Positions 43,275 through 51,578 of a DNA stretch of 61,611 nt are shown here, one piece after another; position 1 is the first letter of the stretch; every line of letters starts with the position of its first letter. The notes beneath the pieces are model-generated. The model saw nothing but the letters and a program-made list of their open reading frames with translations. It searched no databases and was not told where the DNA came from. Position numbers and translations under genes: made by a program. This DNA is from Frigoribacterium sp. CFBP 13712 (GTDB lineage: Bacteria; Actinomycetota; Actinomycetes; Actinomycetales; Microbacteriaceae). The stretch covers positions 99,190-160,800 of the forward strand of contig NZ_JACYVH010000007.1 of NCBI RefSeq assembly GCF_014842255.1. The letters run 5' to 3'.

Positions 43275-44264
43275 ATGTCGCACGTCAACTCACCCCCTGG
43301 CACCCCCGGGCGTGCTGCCGCCAGGTTTCCCCTTGATGTCATCTACCAAGCAGCACGGATGTACTATCTCGAGGACGCGACCCAGGTCGAGATCGCGCAA
43401 CGACTCGACGTGTCTCGCCCAACCGTCAGCCGCTTGATCGCGGAAGCTCGTCGACTGGGCTTAGTTCATATCAGCGTCACCGATCCCTTCATTGACGAGA
43501 ACGCAGGTCTCGCCGAGGCTCTCCGAGACGCTCTAGGGCTAAAGGCCGTCTACCTGGCACCTGTGACGCACGCTTCAACGCTCGGCAGCGACCTTGCCAT
43601 CCCCGTCGCTGCTGCAATTGCGGACATGCAACTCGGAGTCGGGGACACGCTTCTCATGTCACTTGGCCGAACTGTGCATGACCTTGTCTTCTCGGGATCA
43701 CTCCCGCCTCTCAGCGGAGTGACGATCGTGCCTGCCGTTGGAGGTCAAGCCGAGCCGCAGCCATGGTTCCAGACCAACGAAATAACCCGGATGGCGGCTG
43801 AGGTGTCAGGAGCTCGGTCAAGGTTCCTTTTCACTCAATCCTTCCCCAGCGCGGGAATGCGCGCAGGTCTGGAAGCTGATCCAACGTTCCTACAGGTGAC
43901 GGATTCTTGGAAGACCGCCAAGGGTGCGCTTTTGGGCATCGGAGCTCCCACAGCCACGCGTGAAAACCTGTCGACGGGACTCCCAGAAGACAAGCACCTG
44001 TTCGACGAAGCAGCGGGAGATGTCTGCCTCAACTTTTTCCGGGCCGATGGCTCCGCGGTCGAATTCCCGGGAAGTGAACGCATGGTCCGCGTCTCACGCG
44101 ACAACCTTGCTAATCTCCCACACGCCATAGGCGTCGCCGTCGGTGTGGACAAAGTCCTGAGCATCGTAGGCGCCATTCGAGCCTCACTGATCAATCACCT
44201 AGTTACGGACCCCGCGACAGCCAAGGCCTTGTTGGTCGGCACCAAAGGTGGTCTTCAGCACTAG
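43275..44264 (+). CDS. SorC/DeoR-type sugar-responsive regulator
   Basis: 329-aa regulator. The N-terminal HTH lies at residues 22-60 (ATQVEIAQRLDVSRPTVSRLIAEARRLGLV). The C-terminal sugar-phosphate-binding domain contains GDTLLMSLGRTVHDLVF, VPAVGGQAEP and the conserved GIGAP. Known members sense a pathway sugar phosphate. It is the last gene of the polyol locus and the obvious candidate to bind the inverted repeat at 38559-38585. The start is ATG at 43275. Confidence 0.92.
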   Translation: MSHVNSPPGTPGRAAARFPLDVIYQAARMYYLEDATQVEIAQRLDVSRPTVSRLIAEARRLGLVHISVTDPFIDENAGLAEALRDALGLKAVYLAPVTHASTLGSDLAIPVAAAIADMQLGVGDTLLMSLGRTVHDLVFSGSLPPLSGVTIVPAVGGQAEPQPWFQTNEITRMAAEVSGARSRFLFTQSFPSAGMRAGLEADPTFLQVTDSWKTAKGALLGIGAPTATRENLSTGLPEDKHLFDEAAGDVCLNFFRADGSAVEFPGSERMVRVSRDNLANLPHAIGVAVGVDKVLSIVGAIRASLINHLVTDPATAKALLVGTKGGLQH

Positions 44265-44446
44265 TCGTTTCGGCATCGGAGCAGCTACCTCTATTGCCTG
44301 ACGTGGGAGCGGTCGAGACTGTCGCCCAATACGAAACGGGCGCGTTCGCATGCTCGGGCGCGGGTCGTGTCAAGCGGCTCTCTCTGTGAATATCGCGCAT
44401 TGCTTCGAAAGCCACTGACTCCGGGCGGAGCTGCCCGCGCGGAGGT

Positions 44447-45319
44447 TCACGCAAGGGTCGCCGAGGAAATTCTGGCGCGAAGGGCTTCGACCAGAGCGGT
44501 CACGGACTCGTCTGATGAGACTCGAGTGATGGCCAGGACGGTGCGTTCGAGCGGCGGTTGCAGTCCCAGGGCAACCGTTCCGGGTGAGAGGGCGCTCCTC
44601 GGGACGGGGGCGATGCCAAAACCGGCTGAGGCCAGAGCTGCGGCTTGCTGTACGGAGCGGGTCTGCAGGTTGTAGGCGACAAGTACTCCGGCACCGGCGA
44701 GACGTTCGGCTAGCCAGGAGCTGTAGCCGTTCGACGGGTCCACCCCAATCAGGCCCGCCCCGTCGCCGAGCAGCGCGATCGGTATCCGGCCCGGCGAGTC
44801 CTCTCCAACGGTCCGGCCGACGACGACGATCTCTTCGATCCCCAGGCGCTCGACGTGTAATCCGTCCAGCGTCGCCGGCCCCGGGACGACGACGAGGTCG
44901 AGAAGGCCGGCGCGCAGGTCGTCGATTGAAGCGGAGGCGCTGGTCGTCTCGACGAGCTGCAGCGGCGTGCGTCCGTCGGCGTTCCAGCGGGTGACCACAG
45001 GAACGAGGAAGGGCAGGGTGAAGCTCTCGGCGACGGCGAGCCGGATTGGTTGCTCCGCGTCCGCCGTCCGCGCGGCCGACACCGCGCGCTCGGCGGCGTC
45101 GACGGCCAGGCGGGCGTGATCGACAAGCGCGCGGCCGTATCGGGTGAGGGTCGCGCCGGTTGGGTTCCGGTCCACCAGGGGCACCCCGACCTCGCGCTCG
45201 AGGGACGCAACCTGATGGGAAACCGCAGGCTGCGAGAGATGCAGCGCACGAGCAGTTGCGCCGATCGACCCGACCCGGGCCAGCACCACCATCACCTCAA
45301 GGGCTCGCAAGCTAGGCAT
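44447..45319 (-). CDS. LysR-family transcriptional regulator
   Basis: 290-aa LysR regulator. HTH at residues 1-60 (MPSLRALEVMVVLARVGSIG, ARALHLSQPAVSHQVASLE), then the two-lobed effector domain. Its start codon lies inside a perfect palindrome (45313-45337) shared with the divergent SDR-to-fumarase operon, so it most likely controls that operon and itself. ATG 45319 is preferred; a TTG at 45325 is in frame. The gap 44265-44446 shows no gene. Confidence 0.92.
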   Translation of the reverse strand: MPSLRALEVMVVLARVGSIGATARALHLSQPAVSHQVASLEREVGVPLVDRNPTGATLTRYGRALVDHARLAVDAAERAVSAARTADAEQPIRLAVAESFTLPFLVPVVTRWNADGRTPLQLVETTSASASIDDLRAGLLDLVVVPGPATLDGLHVERLGIEEIVVVGRTVGEDSPGRIPIALLGDGAGLIGVDPSNGYSSWLAERLAGAGVLVAYNLQTRSVQQAAALASAGFGIAPVPRSALSPGTVALGLQPPLERTVLAITRVSSDESVTALVEALRARISSATLA

Positions 45320-45337
45320 AGACAAACTCTATGCCTA
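45313..45337. promoter_or_regulatory. LysR operator
   Basis: TAGGCATAGA-CAAAC-TCTATGCCTA, a perfect inverted repeat with 10-bp arms and a 5-bp spacer, sits on the LysR start codon and 99 bp before the SDR start. It has the T-N11-A form of LysR boxes (T and A inside ATAGA...TCTAT). Confidence 0.8.
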
Positions 45338-45435
45338 ACCTTCGAGAATCAATGGTCGTTTATGGATTCAGCATGTCCGTCCCTTGGTTGTCTCGAGTGA
45401 GGGAGCCGTACCGGCTCCGCGACAGGGAGACCACC

Positions 45436-46149
45436 GTGAACAAAAAGAAGAACCGCGTGCTCATCGTCGGCGGGGGATCGGGCATCGCCCGCGCTCTCGT
45501 GCGCGAGCTGCTCGCGAGGGGGGATGAGGTGATCGTCGGTGGACGTCGCCCCGAGACACTTGGCGACGACGCCGGAGAAGCCGGCGACCGGCTCCGGTCC
45601 GTCCGGATCGACCTCGCCGACGAGGCAAGCATCGCGGCGGCCGCCAATCTTGGACCGCTCGACTTCGTCGTGTCATTCGCCGCGGCACACGCGAACGGCC
45701 CGATCCACGAGCTGAAGCGCGACGCTATCGTGACGGCGTTCGACGCGAAGGTGATCGGGCCGATCCTGCTCGCTAAGCACCTCGCCCCCTCGATCCGGCC
45801 AGGTGGCGGCTTCCTCCTCTTTTCCGGCGTCGCAGCCTGGAAGCCGTCGGCCGGGCTCGCGGTGATGGCGACGACCAACGGAGCGGTCTCCTTCCTCGTC
45901 GAGGCGCTGGCGGTCGAGCTCGCCCCGGTCCGCGCCGTCGCGATCTCGCCCGGGATTATCGACTCCGGCGCCTGGGACACGCTGGGCGAGCAGGAGAAGT
46001 CGAAAATGTTCTCCGAGACGGCGGCGGACAATCCTGCTCGCCGAATCGGCTCGGTCAACGACATCGTCTCCGCCGTGCGCTTCGCGATGGACAACACGTT
46101 CGTCACAGGGACGACACTGCACGTCGACGGCGGCGGGCGGCTCGCATGA
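45436..46149 (+). CDS. Short-chain dehydrogenase/reductase-like protein lacking the YxxxK pair
   Basis: 237-aa Rossmann protein. The nucleotide motif is VLIVGGGSGIARALVREL, with DFVVSFAAAHANGPI in place of the NNAG segment and FLLFSGVAAWKPS holding the catalytic Ser. Where SDRs have YxxxK this one reads AVMATTNGAVSFLVEAL, so the Tyr and Lys are missing (Met and Asn). The C-terminal TGTTLHVDGGGRLA is typical. It may still be a reductase with altered chemistry or a non-redox enzyme. GTG 45436 follows GGGAGA. First gene of the operon. Confidence 0.85.
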   Translation: MNKKKNRVLIVGGGSGIARALVRELLARGDEVIVGGRRPETLGDDAGEAGDRLRSVRIDLADEASIAAAANLGPLDFVVSFAAAHANGPIHELKRDAIVTAFDAKVIGPILLAKHLAPSIRPGGGFLLFSGVAAWKPSAGLAVMATTNGAVSFLVEALAVELAPVRAVAISPGIIDSGAWDTLGEQEKSKMFSETAADNPARRIGSVNDIVSAVRFAMDNTFVTGTTLHVDGGGRLA

Positions 46150-46730
46150 ACCGCCACGCACCCCTACTTGTCCTCGGTCTCGCCGCGCTCCTCGCCTCCG
46201 CCGGGTGCGCGAGCCCGGCCGCGACCGAGGACCCGGCCGCAGCGATAAGCCACGACGACGGCCTCGTGCAACCCGGAACCGTGCATCTGGGGGACTCAAG
46301 CGTCGAGACGAGCCGGCCCGTCGTCCTCCGCGCACAGCAGCTCTACGCTTTCTGGAACACAGGAGACCCGTCCTGGCTCGAGCTCGCTGTCGACGACTCC
46401 TTCCTTGACCGCACCCTTCCCGAGGGGCGACCCCAGGGACCCGAAGGGCCGATCGCCGCCTCGGAGCAATTCCGCGCAGCGGTGCCTGACCTGGCGTGCT
46501 CGCTCGACGACCTGTACGTCACGGGGGACACCTTCACCGCGCGCCTCACCTTCACGGGCCACTTCACCGGCGTCTCCGGGGGGGTCCAGGGCCAGGGCCA
46601 GCCGATCAAGTTTGGCGCAATCGACATCCAGCACATCGGCGCAAGCGGGCGGATCGTCGAGGACTGGCACCTCGAGGACAACCTCACCTTCCAGCAGCAG
46701 GCAGGCCTTCTGCCGAAACCGACCACCTAA
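46146..46730 (+). CDS. Exported SnoaL-like lipoprotein
   Basis: 194-aa lipoprotein. The signal ends in LLASAGC (Cys near residue 21). The rest is an NTF2/SnoaL-like domain (about 60-185), with RAQQLYAFWNTGDPSWLELAVDDSF at its start and IKFGAIDIQHIGASGRIVEDWHLEDNLTFQQQAG at its end; short runs of these show the family's D-x-x and W-x-x-x-D pattern. Such folds serve as cyclases or small-molecule lyases, but export is unusual. The ATG overlaps the SDR stop. The function in the pathway is unknown. Confidence 0.8.
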   Translation: MNRHAPLLVLGLAALLASAGCASPAATEDPAAAISHDDGLVQPGTVHLGDSSVETSRPVVLRAQQLYAFWNTGDPSWLELAVDDSFLDRTLPEGRPQGPEGPIAASEQFRAAVPDLACSLDDLYVTGDTFTARLTFTGHFTGVSGGVQGQGQPIKFGAIDIQHIGASGRIVEDWHLEDNLTFQQQAGLLPKPTT

Positions 46731-46755
46731 CCTCAGCCTCGGAAAGGCGATCATC

Positions 46756-47652
46756 ATGAAAGATCCCCAGCAATTCTGGCCCTCCGGGGCTCGACTCGCA
46801 GTCACGGTGTCGGCCCAGTTCGAGGCTGGCGGCCAGCCAATCTCCGGCGCCCCCGGCCCCATCACCGAGCCCGTCATCGACGGCTTCCCCGACCTCGGAC
46901 AGAACTCCTTCTACGACTACGGCGCGCGCGAGGGAATGCCGCGCATTCTCGATCTCCTCGACCGCCACGACATCCGCATGACGTCGTTCATGATCGGCGA
47001 CACCGTCAGGCGGCACCCTGAACTAGCCGCCGAGATCGTCAGACGCGGACACGAAGCCGGAGCGCACGGACGCAGCTGGCAGCATCAATACCAGCTCAAC
47101 AGGGACGCCGAGACCGAGTGGATCCTCGACGGAGTCAAAGCGATTCAAGAGGTCACCGGCACCACACCGACCGGCTACAACAACTACTGGATCCGACCAG
47201 GCGTGAACACGCTCGAGATCCTGCAGGAGAACGGCTTCGACTACCACATCGACGATCTCTCCACCGATGAGCCGTTCCTCCAGCTCATCAACGGGGACCC
47301 TTTCGCCACCGTCCCCTATTCCGTGCACCTCAACGACATCGCCAGCTTCGACTTCCCCGGCTTCTCGCCGTCCGACTACGAGCAGCAGCTCGTCGACGAA
47401 TTCGACCAGCTCTACGAGGAAGGCGCCACGCGTCGCCGGATGATGACGATCGGGCTCCACGACCGCATCTCAGGCCACCCTTCCCGAGTTAGAGCACTCG
47501 ACCGGGTGCTCAGCCGACTGCGGGAGCGGGAGGACGTCTGGTGGGCTCGACGCGACGAGATCGCTCGCTGGACACTCGATCACCCGGAGGCGGCGCTCTG
47601 GGTCGACCGCGACCCCGCACCAGTCAGCGGGCTCCCGGGGAGGAGCGCATGA
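46756..47652 (+). CDS. Polysaccharide-deacetylase-family amidohydrolase (PuuE/cyclic-imide-hydrolase-like)
   Basis: 298-aa cytoplasmic NodB-fold protein without a signal peptide. The first metal motif is altered (TVSAQFEAGGQPI in place of TFDDG), as in the PuuE allantoinase and cyclic imide hydrolase branch. Other features are MTSFMIGDTVRRHPELAAEI, EAGAHGRSWQH and a C-terminal MMTIGLHDRISGHPSRV with the conserved HxRxxGHPxR. Family members open cyclic amides or imides. With fumarase and malic enzyme downstream, an imide or amide of fumarate/maleate is a reasonable guess, not shown. It starts 25 bp after the lipoprotein gene. Confidence 0.85.
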   Translation: MKDPQQFWPSGARLAVTVSAQFEAGGQPISGAPGPITEPVIDGFPDLGQNSFYDYGAREGMPRILDLLDRHDIRMTSFMIGDTVRRHPELAAEIVRRGHEAGAHGRSWQHQYQLNRDAETEWILDGVKAIQEVTGTTPTGYNNYWIRPGVNTLEILQENGFDYHIDDLSTDEPFLQLINGDPFATVPYSVHLNDIASFDFPGFSPSDYEQQLVDEFDQLYEEGATRRRMMTIGLHDRISGHPSRVRALDRVLSRLREREDVWWARRDEIARWTLDHPEAALWVDRDPAPVSGLPGRSA

Positions 47653-48029
47653 GCGCGCCGGTCGCATCCGCCGCCGAGCGCTTCATCACCTCGTTCATCG
47701 CCCGCGACTGGCAGGTCATGCGTGCACAGCTCTCCGAGGACTGCGTCTGGAGCATGCCGGGTACCGGACGTCTCAGCGGCGACGCCGAAGGCTCCGACGC
47801 AGTGATCACCCGAGCGCGTTTCATCACCGCGGATGGGCTGCACACCGAACTGCTCCACGCCCTCACAGGAGCGTCCGGCTCTGCCGTCATCCTCCGGAAC
47901 ACGGCAACGGTGGGCGATCGCACACTCGATGAACACCTCGCAACCGTCGTCACTTCGCTCCACGACCGCATCGTTCGGATCGACACCTACCTCTCCGACG
48001 TCACCGGTAAGGACCGGTTCTTCGGATGA
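47649..48029 (+). CDS. SnoaL/NTF2-like protein
   Basis: 126-aa NTF2-fold protein with ERFITSFIARDWQVMRAQLSEDCVWSMPGTG at its start (the W-x-x-x-x-x-L pattern) and IVRIDTYLSDVTG at the end. It is cytoplasmic, unlike the related lipoprotein two genes upstream. The ATG overlaps the amidohydrolase stop, and its stop overlaps the malic enzyme start. It may catalyse an isomerisation or hydration step, which is inference. Confidence 0.8.
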   Translation: MSAPVASAAERFITSFIARDWQVMRAQLSEDCVWSMPGTGRLSGDAEGSDAVITRARFITADGLHTELLHALTGASGSAVILRNTATVGDRTLDEHLATVVTSLHDRIVRIDTYLSDVTGKDRFFG

Positions 48030-49726
48030 CCCAATGCCGAGCAGACTCGTCCGCCCCCCACCAGAAAGACACCGCCATGGACTCCGCCCAGAAGATCCTG
48101 CACGACGCGGCCCGCAATCGCGGCACCGCCTTCACTACCGAGGAACGTCACGCCCTCGGCCTCGTTGGTCGCCTTCCAGCATCCATTGAGACTCTCGACC
48201 AACAGGCTGCCCGGAGCTATGCCCAGCTCCGCCGTCAGCCCACCGACCTTGCGAAGTACCTCTGGCTCGATGCGCTGCACGACCGCAACGAGATCCTCTA
48301 CTACCGCCTCCTCACCGACCACCTCGCCGAACTGCTGCCGATCGTGTACGACCCCACCATCGGCGACGCGATCCAGCAGTGGTCGCACGACTACGAGCGC
48401 TCCCGCGCCGTCTACCTCTCCATCGACTTGCCCGACGAAATCGAGGCGGCCTTCCACAGCCTCGGCTTCGGATCGGACGACGTGGACCTCATCGTTGCGT
48501 CCGACGCGGAGGAAATCCTCGGCATCGGCGACTGGGGCGTCAACGGGACCGACATCGCCATCGGCAAGCTCGCCGTCTATACCGCCGCCGCCGGCATCAA
48601 CCCCCGACGCGTGATCGCCGTGAATCTCGACGTCGGGACCGACAACCAGAAACTCCTCAACGACGACGCCTACCTCGGCAACCGGCACGAGCGCATCCGC
48701 GGGAACCGCTACAACGACTTCATCGACGCCTACCTGACGACCGCGGCGCGCCTGTTCCCCCGGGCGCTTCTCCACTTCGAGGACTTCGGCCCCTCCAACG
48801 CCCGACGCATCCTCACGGAGAACGCCGACCGCTTCCGTGTCTTCAACGACGACATGCAGGGCACCGGCGCGATCGTCATGGCCGCGGTCATCTCCGGTCT
48901 CAAAGTCACCGGCGAGACGTTCGCTGATCAGCGCCTCGTCGTGTTCGGGGCAGGAACTGCTGGCACGGGCATGGCGGACCAGATTGCCTCCGCAATGCAA
49001 CGCGCCGGGCTCAGCGCCGAAGAAGCGGCCGCGCGAGTGTGGCTCGTGGACCGTCACGGTCTCGTGACGGACGCAATGGAGGATCTGCCCGACTACCAGC
49101 AGGCTTACGCGCGACAGGCGGGAGAAGTTGCCGAGTGGGGGGACGCTCCGATCGATCTGCTCACCGTCGTCCGCCGTGTCCGTCCAACGATTCTCATCGG
49201 CACCTCCACCGCGCACGGTGCCTTCACGCAAGACGTCGTGGAAGCCCTCGCTACCGGAGTGGATCGCCCGATCCTCCTCCCGCTCTCCAACCCCACGAGC
49301 CGTATTGAGGTGATGCCCTCGGATGCCGTGCCGTGGTCAAAAGGACAAGCCCTGATCGCGACCGGCATCCCCGTCGACCCGGTCGAGTACGAGGGGGTCA
49401 GCTATCGGATAGGTCAGGGCAACAACGCTCTGCTCTATCCCGGCCTTGGTCTTGGCACGATCGTCTCAGGCGCGAAGCACGTCACCGACGCAATGCTGCT
49501 CGCGGCCGCCGAGGCCGTCGCCGGCCAGGTCGATGTCTCCGAGCGGGGCGCTTCGCTCCTGCCCGAGGTCGCCGACCTCCGCGAATCCTCAGCGCTGGTC
49601 GCCGTCGCGGTCGCGAACGCCGCGACCAAAGATGGCGTTGCGACAATCGAGCACGACGACCTCGACAGCGCCGTCCGCCACGCTATGTGGCAGCCCACGT
49701 ACCCGGACGGAGGCGCGCACTCGTGA
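48026..49726 (+). CDS. NAD-dependent malic enzyme
   Basis: 566-aa malic enzyme of the long (SfcA/ScfA) type, converting malate to pyruvate and CO2. The catalytic Tyr is in LLPIVYDPTIGDA. The Lys and dinucleotide region reads EILGIGDWGVNGTDIAIGKL, the metal site HFEDFGPSNA and FNDDMQGTGAI, and the NAD fold VVFGAGTAGTGMA. Length fits the family. It starts at ATG 48026 (coupled to the upstream stop) or ATG 48077. It overlaps the fumarase start. Confidence 0.93.
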   Translation: MTQCRADSSAPHQKDTAMDSAQKILHDAARNRGTAFTTEERHALGLVGRLPASIETLDQQAARSYAQLRRQPTDLAKYLWLDALHDRNEILYYRLLTDHLAELLPIVYDPTIGDAIQQWSHDYERSRAVYLSIDLPDEIEAAFHSLGFGSDDVDLIVASDAEEILGIGDWGVNGTDIAIGKLAVYTAAAGINPRRVIAVNLDVGTDNQKLLNDDAYLGNRHERIRGNRYNDFIDAYLTTAARLFPRALLHFEDFGPSNARRILTENADRFRVFNDDMQGTGAIVMAAVISGLKVTGETFADQRLVVFGAGTAGTGMADQIASAMQRAGLSAEEAAARVWLVDRHGLVTDAMEDLPDYQQAYARQAGEVAEWGDAPIDLLTVVRRVRPTILIGTSTAHGAFTQDVVEALATGVDRPILLPLSNPTSRIEVMPSDAVPWSKGQALIATGIPVDPVEYEGVSYRIGQGNNALLYPGLGLGTIVSGAKHVTDAMLLAAAEAVAGQVDVSERGASLLPEVADLRESSALVAVAVANAATKDGVATIEHDDLDSAVRHAMWQPTYPDGGAHS

Positions 49727-51174
49727 ACGACCGCGTTCCGACTCTGCACGACGTGCCCCTCGGGCTCACTGCCGAGGGCACTCGGCAGGAGTTCGACAGC
49801 ATGGGCACTGTGGAGGTCCCGGCGAACCGCTACTGGGGAGCCCAGACCCAACGCTCCCTCGAGCACTTCTCGATCGGCGATGACCGGATGCCCAAGGAGG
49901 TCTACCACGCCTACGGTGTCGTCAAAAAGGCTGTCGCTTTGGTGAACGGCGACGCTGGACGCCTGCCCCGCTGGAAGGTCGACGCGATCGTGCACGCTGC
50001 CGAGGAGACCATTAGCGGCCGCCTCGACGAGCACTACCCCCTCTACGTCTGGCAGACAGGCTCCGGCACTCAGAGCAACATGAACGTCAACGAGGTGCTC
50101 GCGAACCGGGCAATCCAGCTGCTCGGCGGACAACTCGGCTCGCAGCGGCCGATCGGCCCCAACGACGACGTCAACATGGGCCAGTCCAGCAACGACACTT
50201 TCCCCACTGCGATGCACATTGCAGCACTGGAGCTCATCGACAGTCGACTCCTCCCGCAACTGCGACACCTCCGCGACACCATCGAGCACAAGGCCAAGGG
50301 GTGGAGTGACGTGGTCAAGATTGGCCGCACCCACCTCGAGGACGCTGTGCCGCTCACCGTCGAGCAGGAGTGGTCGGGGTGGGCCGCGCAGCTCGATCAA
50401 TGCGAGACCGAGATCGATCACGCCCGCGCAGGTCTGCTGCAACTCTCGATTGGCGGCACTGCCGTGGGCACAGGGCTCAACGCTCCAAAGGGCTTCAGCA
50501 TCGATGTCGCGCGCCGGATCGCAGAGCTCACAGGCAAAGACTTCGTGACGGCGCCGAACAAGTTCGCCGCTCAGGGATCGCTTGACGCAATCGTCCGCGC
50601 CCACGCAGCGCTCCGAGGCCTCGCTGTGGCGTTGATGAAGATCGCAAACGACATGCGGTGGCTGGCGTCGGGCCCGCGCACCGGCTTCGCCGAGCTTCAC
50701 CTCCCCGCCAACGAGCCCGGCTCCTCGATCATGCCGGGGAAGGTGAACCCCACACAATGCGAAGCAATCGTCATGATCGCGATCCACGTCCTCGGATCCG
50801 ACACCGCCGTGGCCTTTGCGGGGTCTCAGGGCAACTTCCAGCTGAACGCCATGCGCCCAGTGATTATCGACGCGTTCCTCCACTCAGCACGCGTGCTCGC
50901 CGACGGTATGGAAAAGTTCCGCCAGTTCTCGGTCGACGGCACCGACCTTGATCGCGAGACAATCCACGGATACGTCGACCGGAGCCTCATGCTCGTGACG
51001 GCTCTCAGCCCAACGATTGGCTACCAGAACGCAGCTCACATCGCCGAGGAAGCACTTAGAAGGGGCCTAACGCTCCGAGAGGCGGCGATCAACTCCGGCT
51101 ACGTGGACGGTGCGACCTTCGATTCCATCGTGCTACCGACTTCAATGGTCGGCTCGGGATATGGCGGCGCTTAG
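49723..51174 (+). CDS. fumC: Class II fumarate hydratase
   Basis: 483-aa fumarase that hydrates fumarate to L-malate. Conserved blocks: WQTGSGTQSNMNVNEV, NMGQSSNDTFPTAMH, KIGRTHLEDAVPLT and the superfamily signature GSSIMPGKVNPTQCEA. Family length is about 460-480; the N-terminus has an extra 18 residues or so. It is the last gene of the operon, overlapping malic enzyme (GTGA). Being a second, inducible copy within a catabolic operon, it probably channels pathway fumarate toward malate and pyruvate. Confidence 0.95.
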   Translation: MNDRVPTLHDVPLGLTAEGTRQEFDSMGTVEVPANRYWGAQTQRSLEHFSIGDDRMPKEVYHAYGVVKKAVALVNGDAGRLPRWKVDAIVHAAEETISGRLDEHYPLYVWQTGSGTQSNMNVNEVLANRAIQLLGGQLGSQRPIGPNDDVNMGQSSNDTFPTAMHIAALELIDSRLLPQLRHLRDTIEHKAKGWSDVVKIGRTHLEDAVPLTVEQEWSGWAAQLDQCETEIDHARAGLLQLSIGGTAVGTGLNAPKGFSIDVARRIAELTGKDFVTAPNKFAAQGSLDAIVRAHAALRGLAVALMKIANDMRWLASGPRTGFAELHLPANEPGSSIMPGKVNPTQCEAIVMIAIHVLGSDTAVAFAGSQGNFQLNAMRPVIIDAFLHSARVLADGMEKFRQFSVDGTDLDRETIHGYVDRSLMLVTALSPTIGYQNAAHIAEEALRRGLTLREAAINSGYVDGATFDSIVLPTSMVGSGYGGA

Positions 51175-51578
51175 GGCGCGTCGAGCCCCACTTGAGCTGG
51201 CGGCTGTGCATGGAATCGGAAGATGCGGTCACGGTCTTCCACCGTCGCCGTGAGGGAGGCGTGACGCGCGTGCCTGATTGCGTCGTCTCTCGGCCCGGCG
51301 GAGGGCCAGGGCAGGAATGCTGCTGTCAGTGTGACGACGCTCCGCGCCACGGAATCCAGCAGGATCGCGTCTTCGTTTGGCAAGAACTAATGAAGTCAAA
51401 TCATCCGCACGTGAGTCGGAGCGCAAGTCCTGACCCCAATGACGTACCGCTTCGCACAAAGGGCTAATGCGTCATTCGAACGAATCAACTGCTTTGCGAG
51501 AAGCGCGCCGGCCAAAGTGGGCGATCAAGTGGTGCTGGGCACGACGCGAGACGCTACTCGGAGCACGCTGCATTGCTG
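51175..51578. other. Intergenic stretch after fumarase, no gene recognised
   Basis: About 400 bp of mixed composition between the fumarase gene and the broken hydrolase. Short open frames exist on both strands but none has a ribosome-binding site or recognisable content. The perfect palindrome ATTCGAACGAAT is at 51474-51485. Confidence 0.5.
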
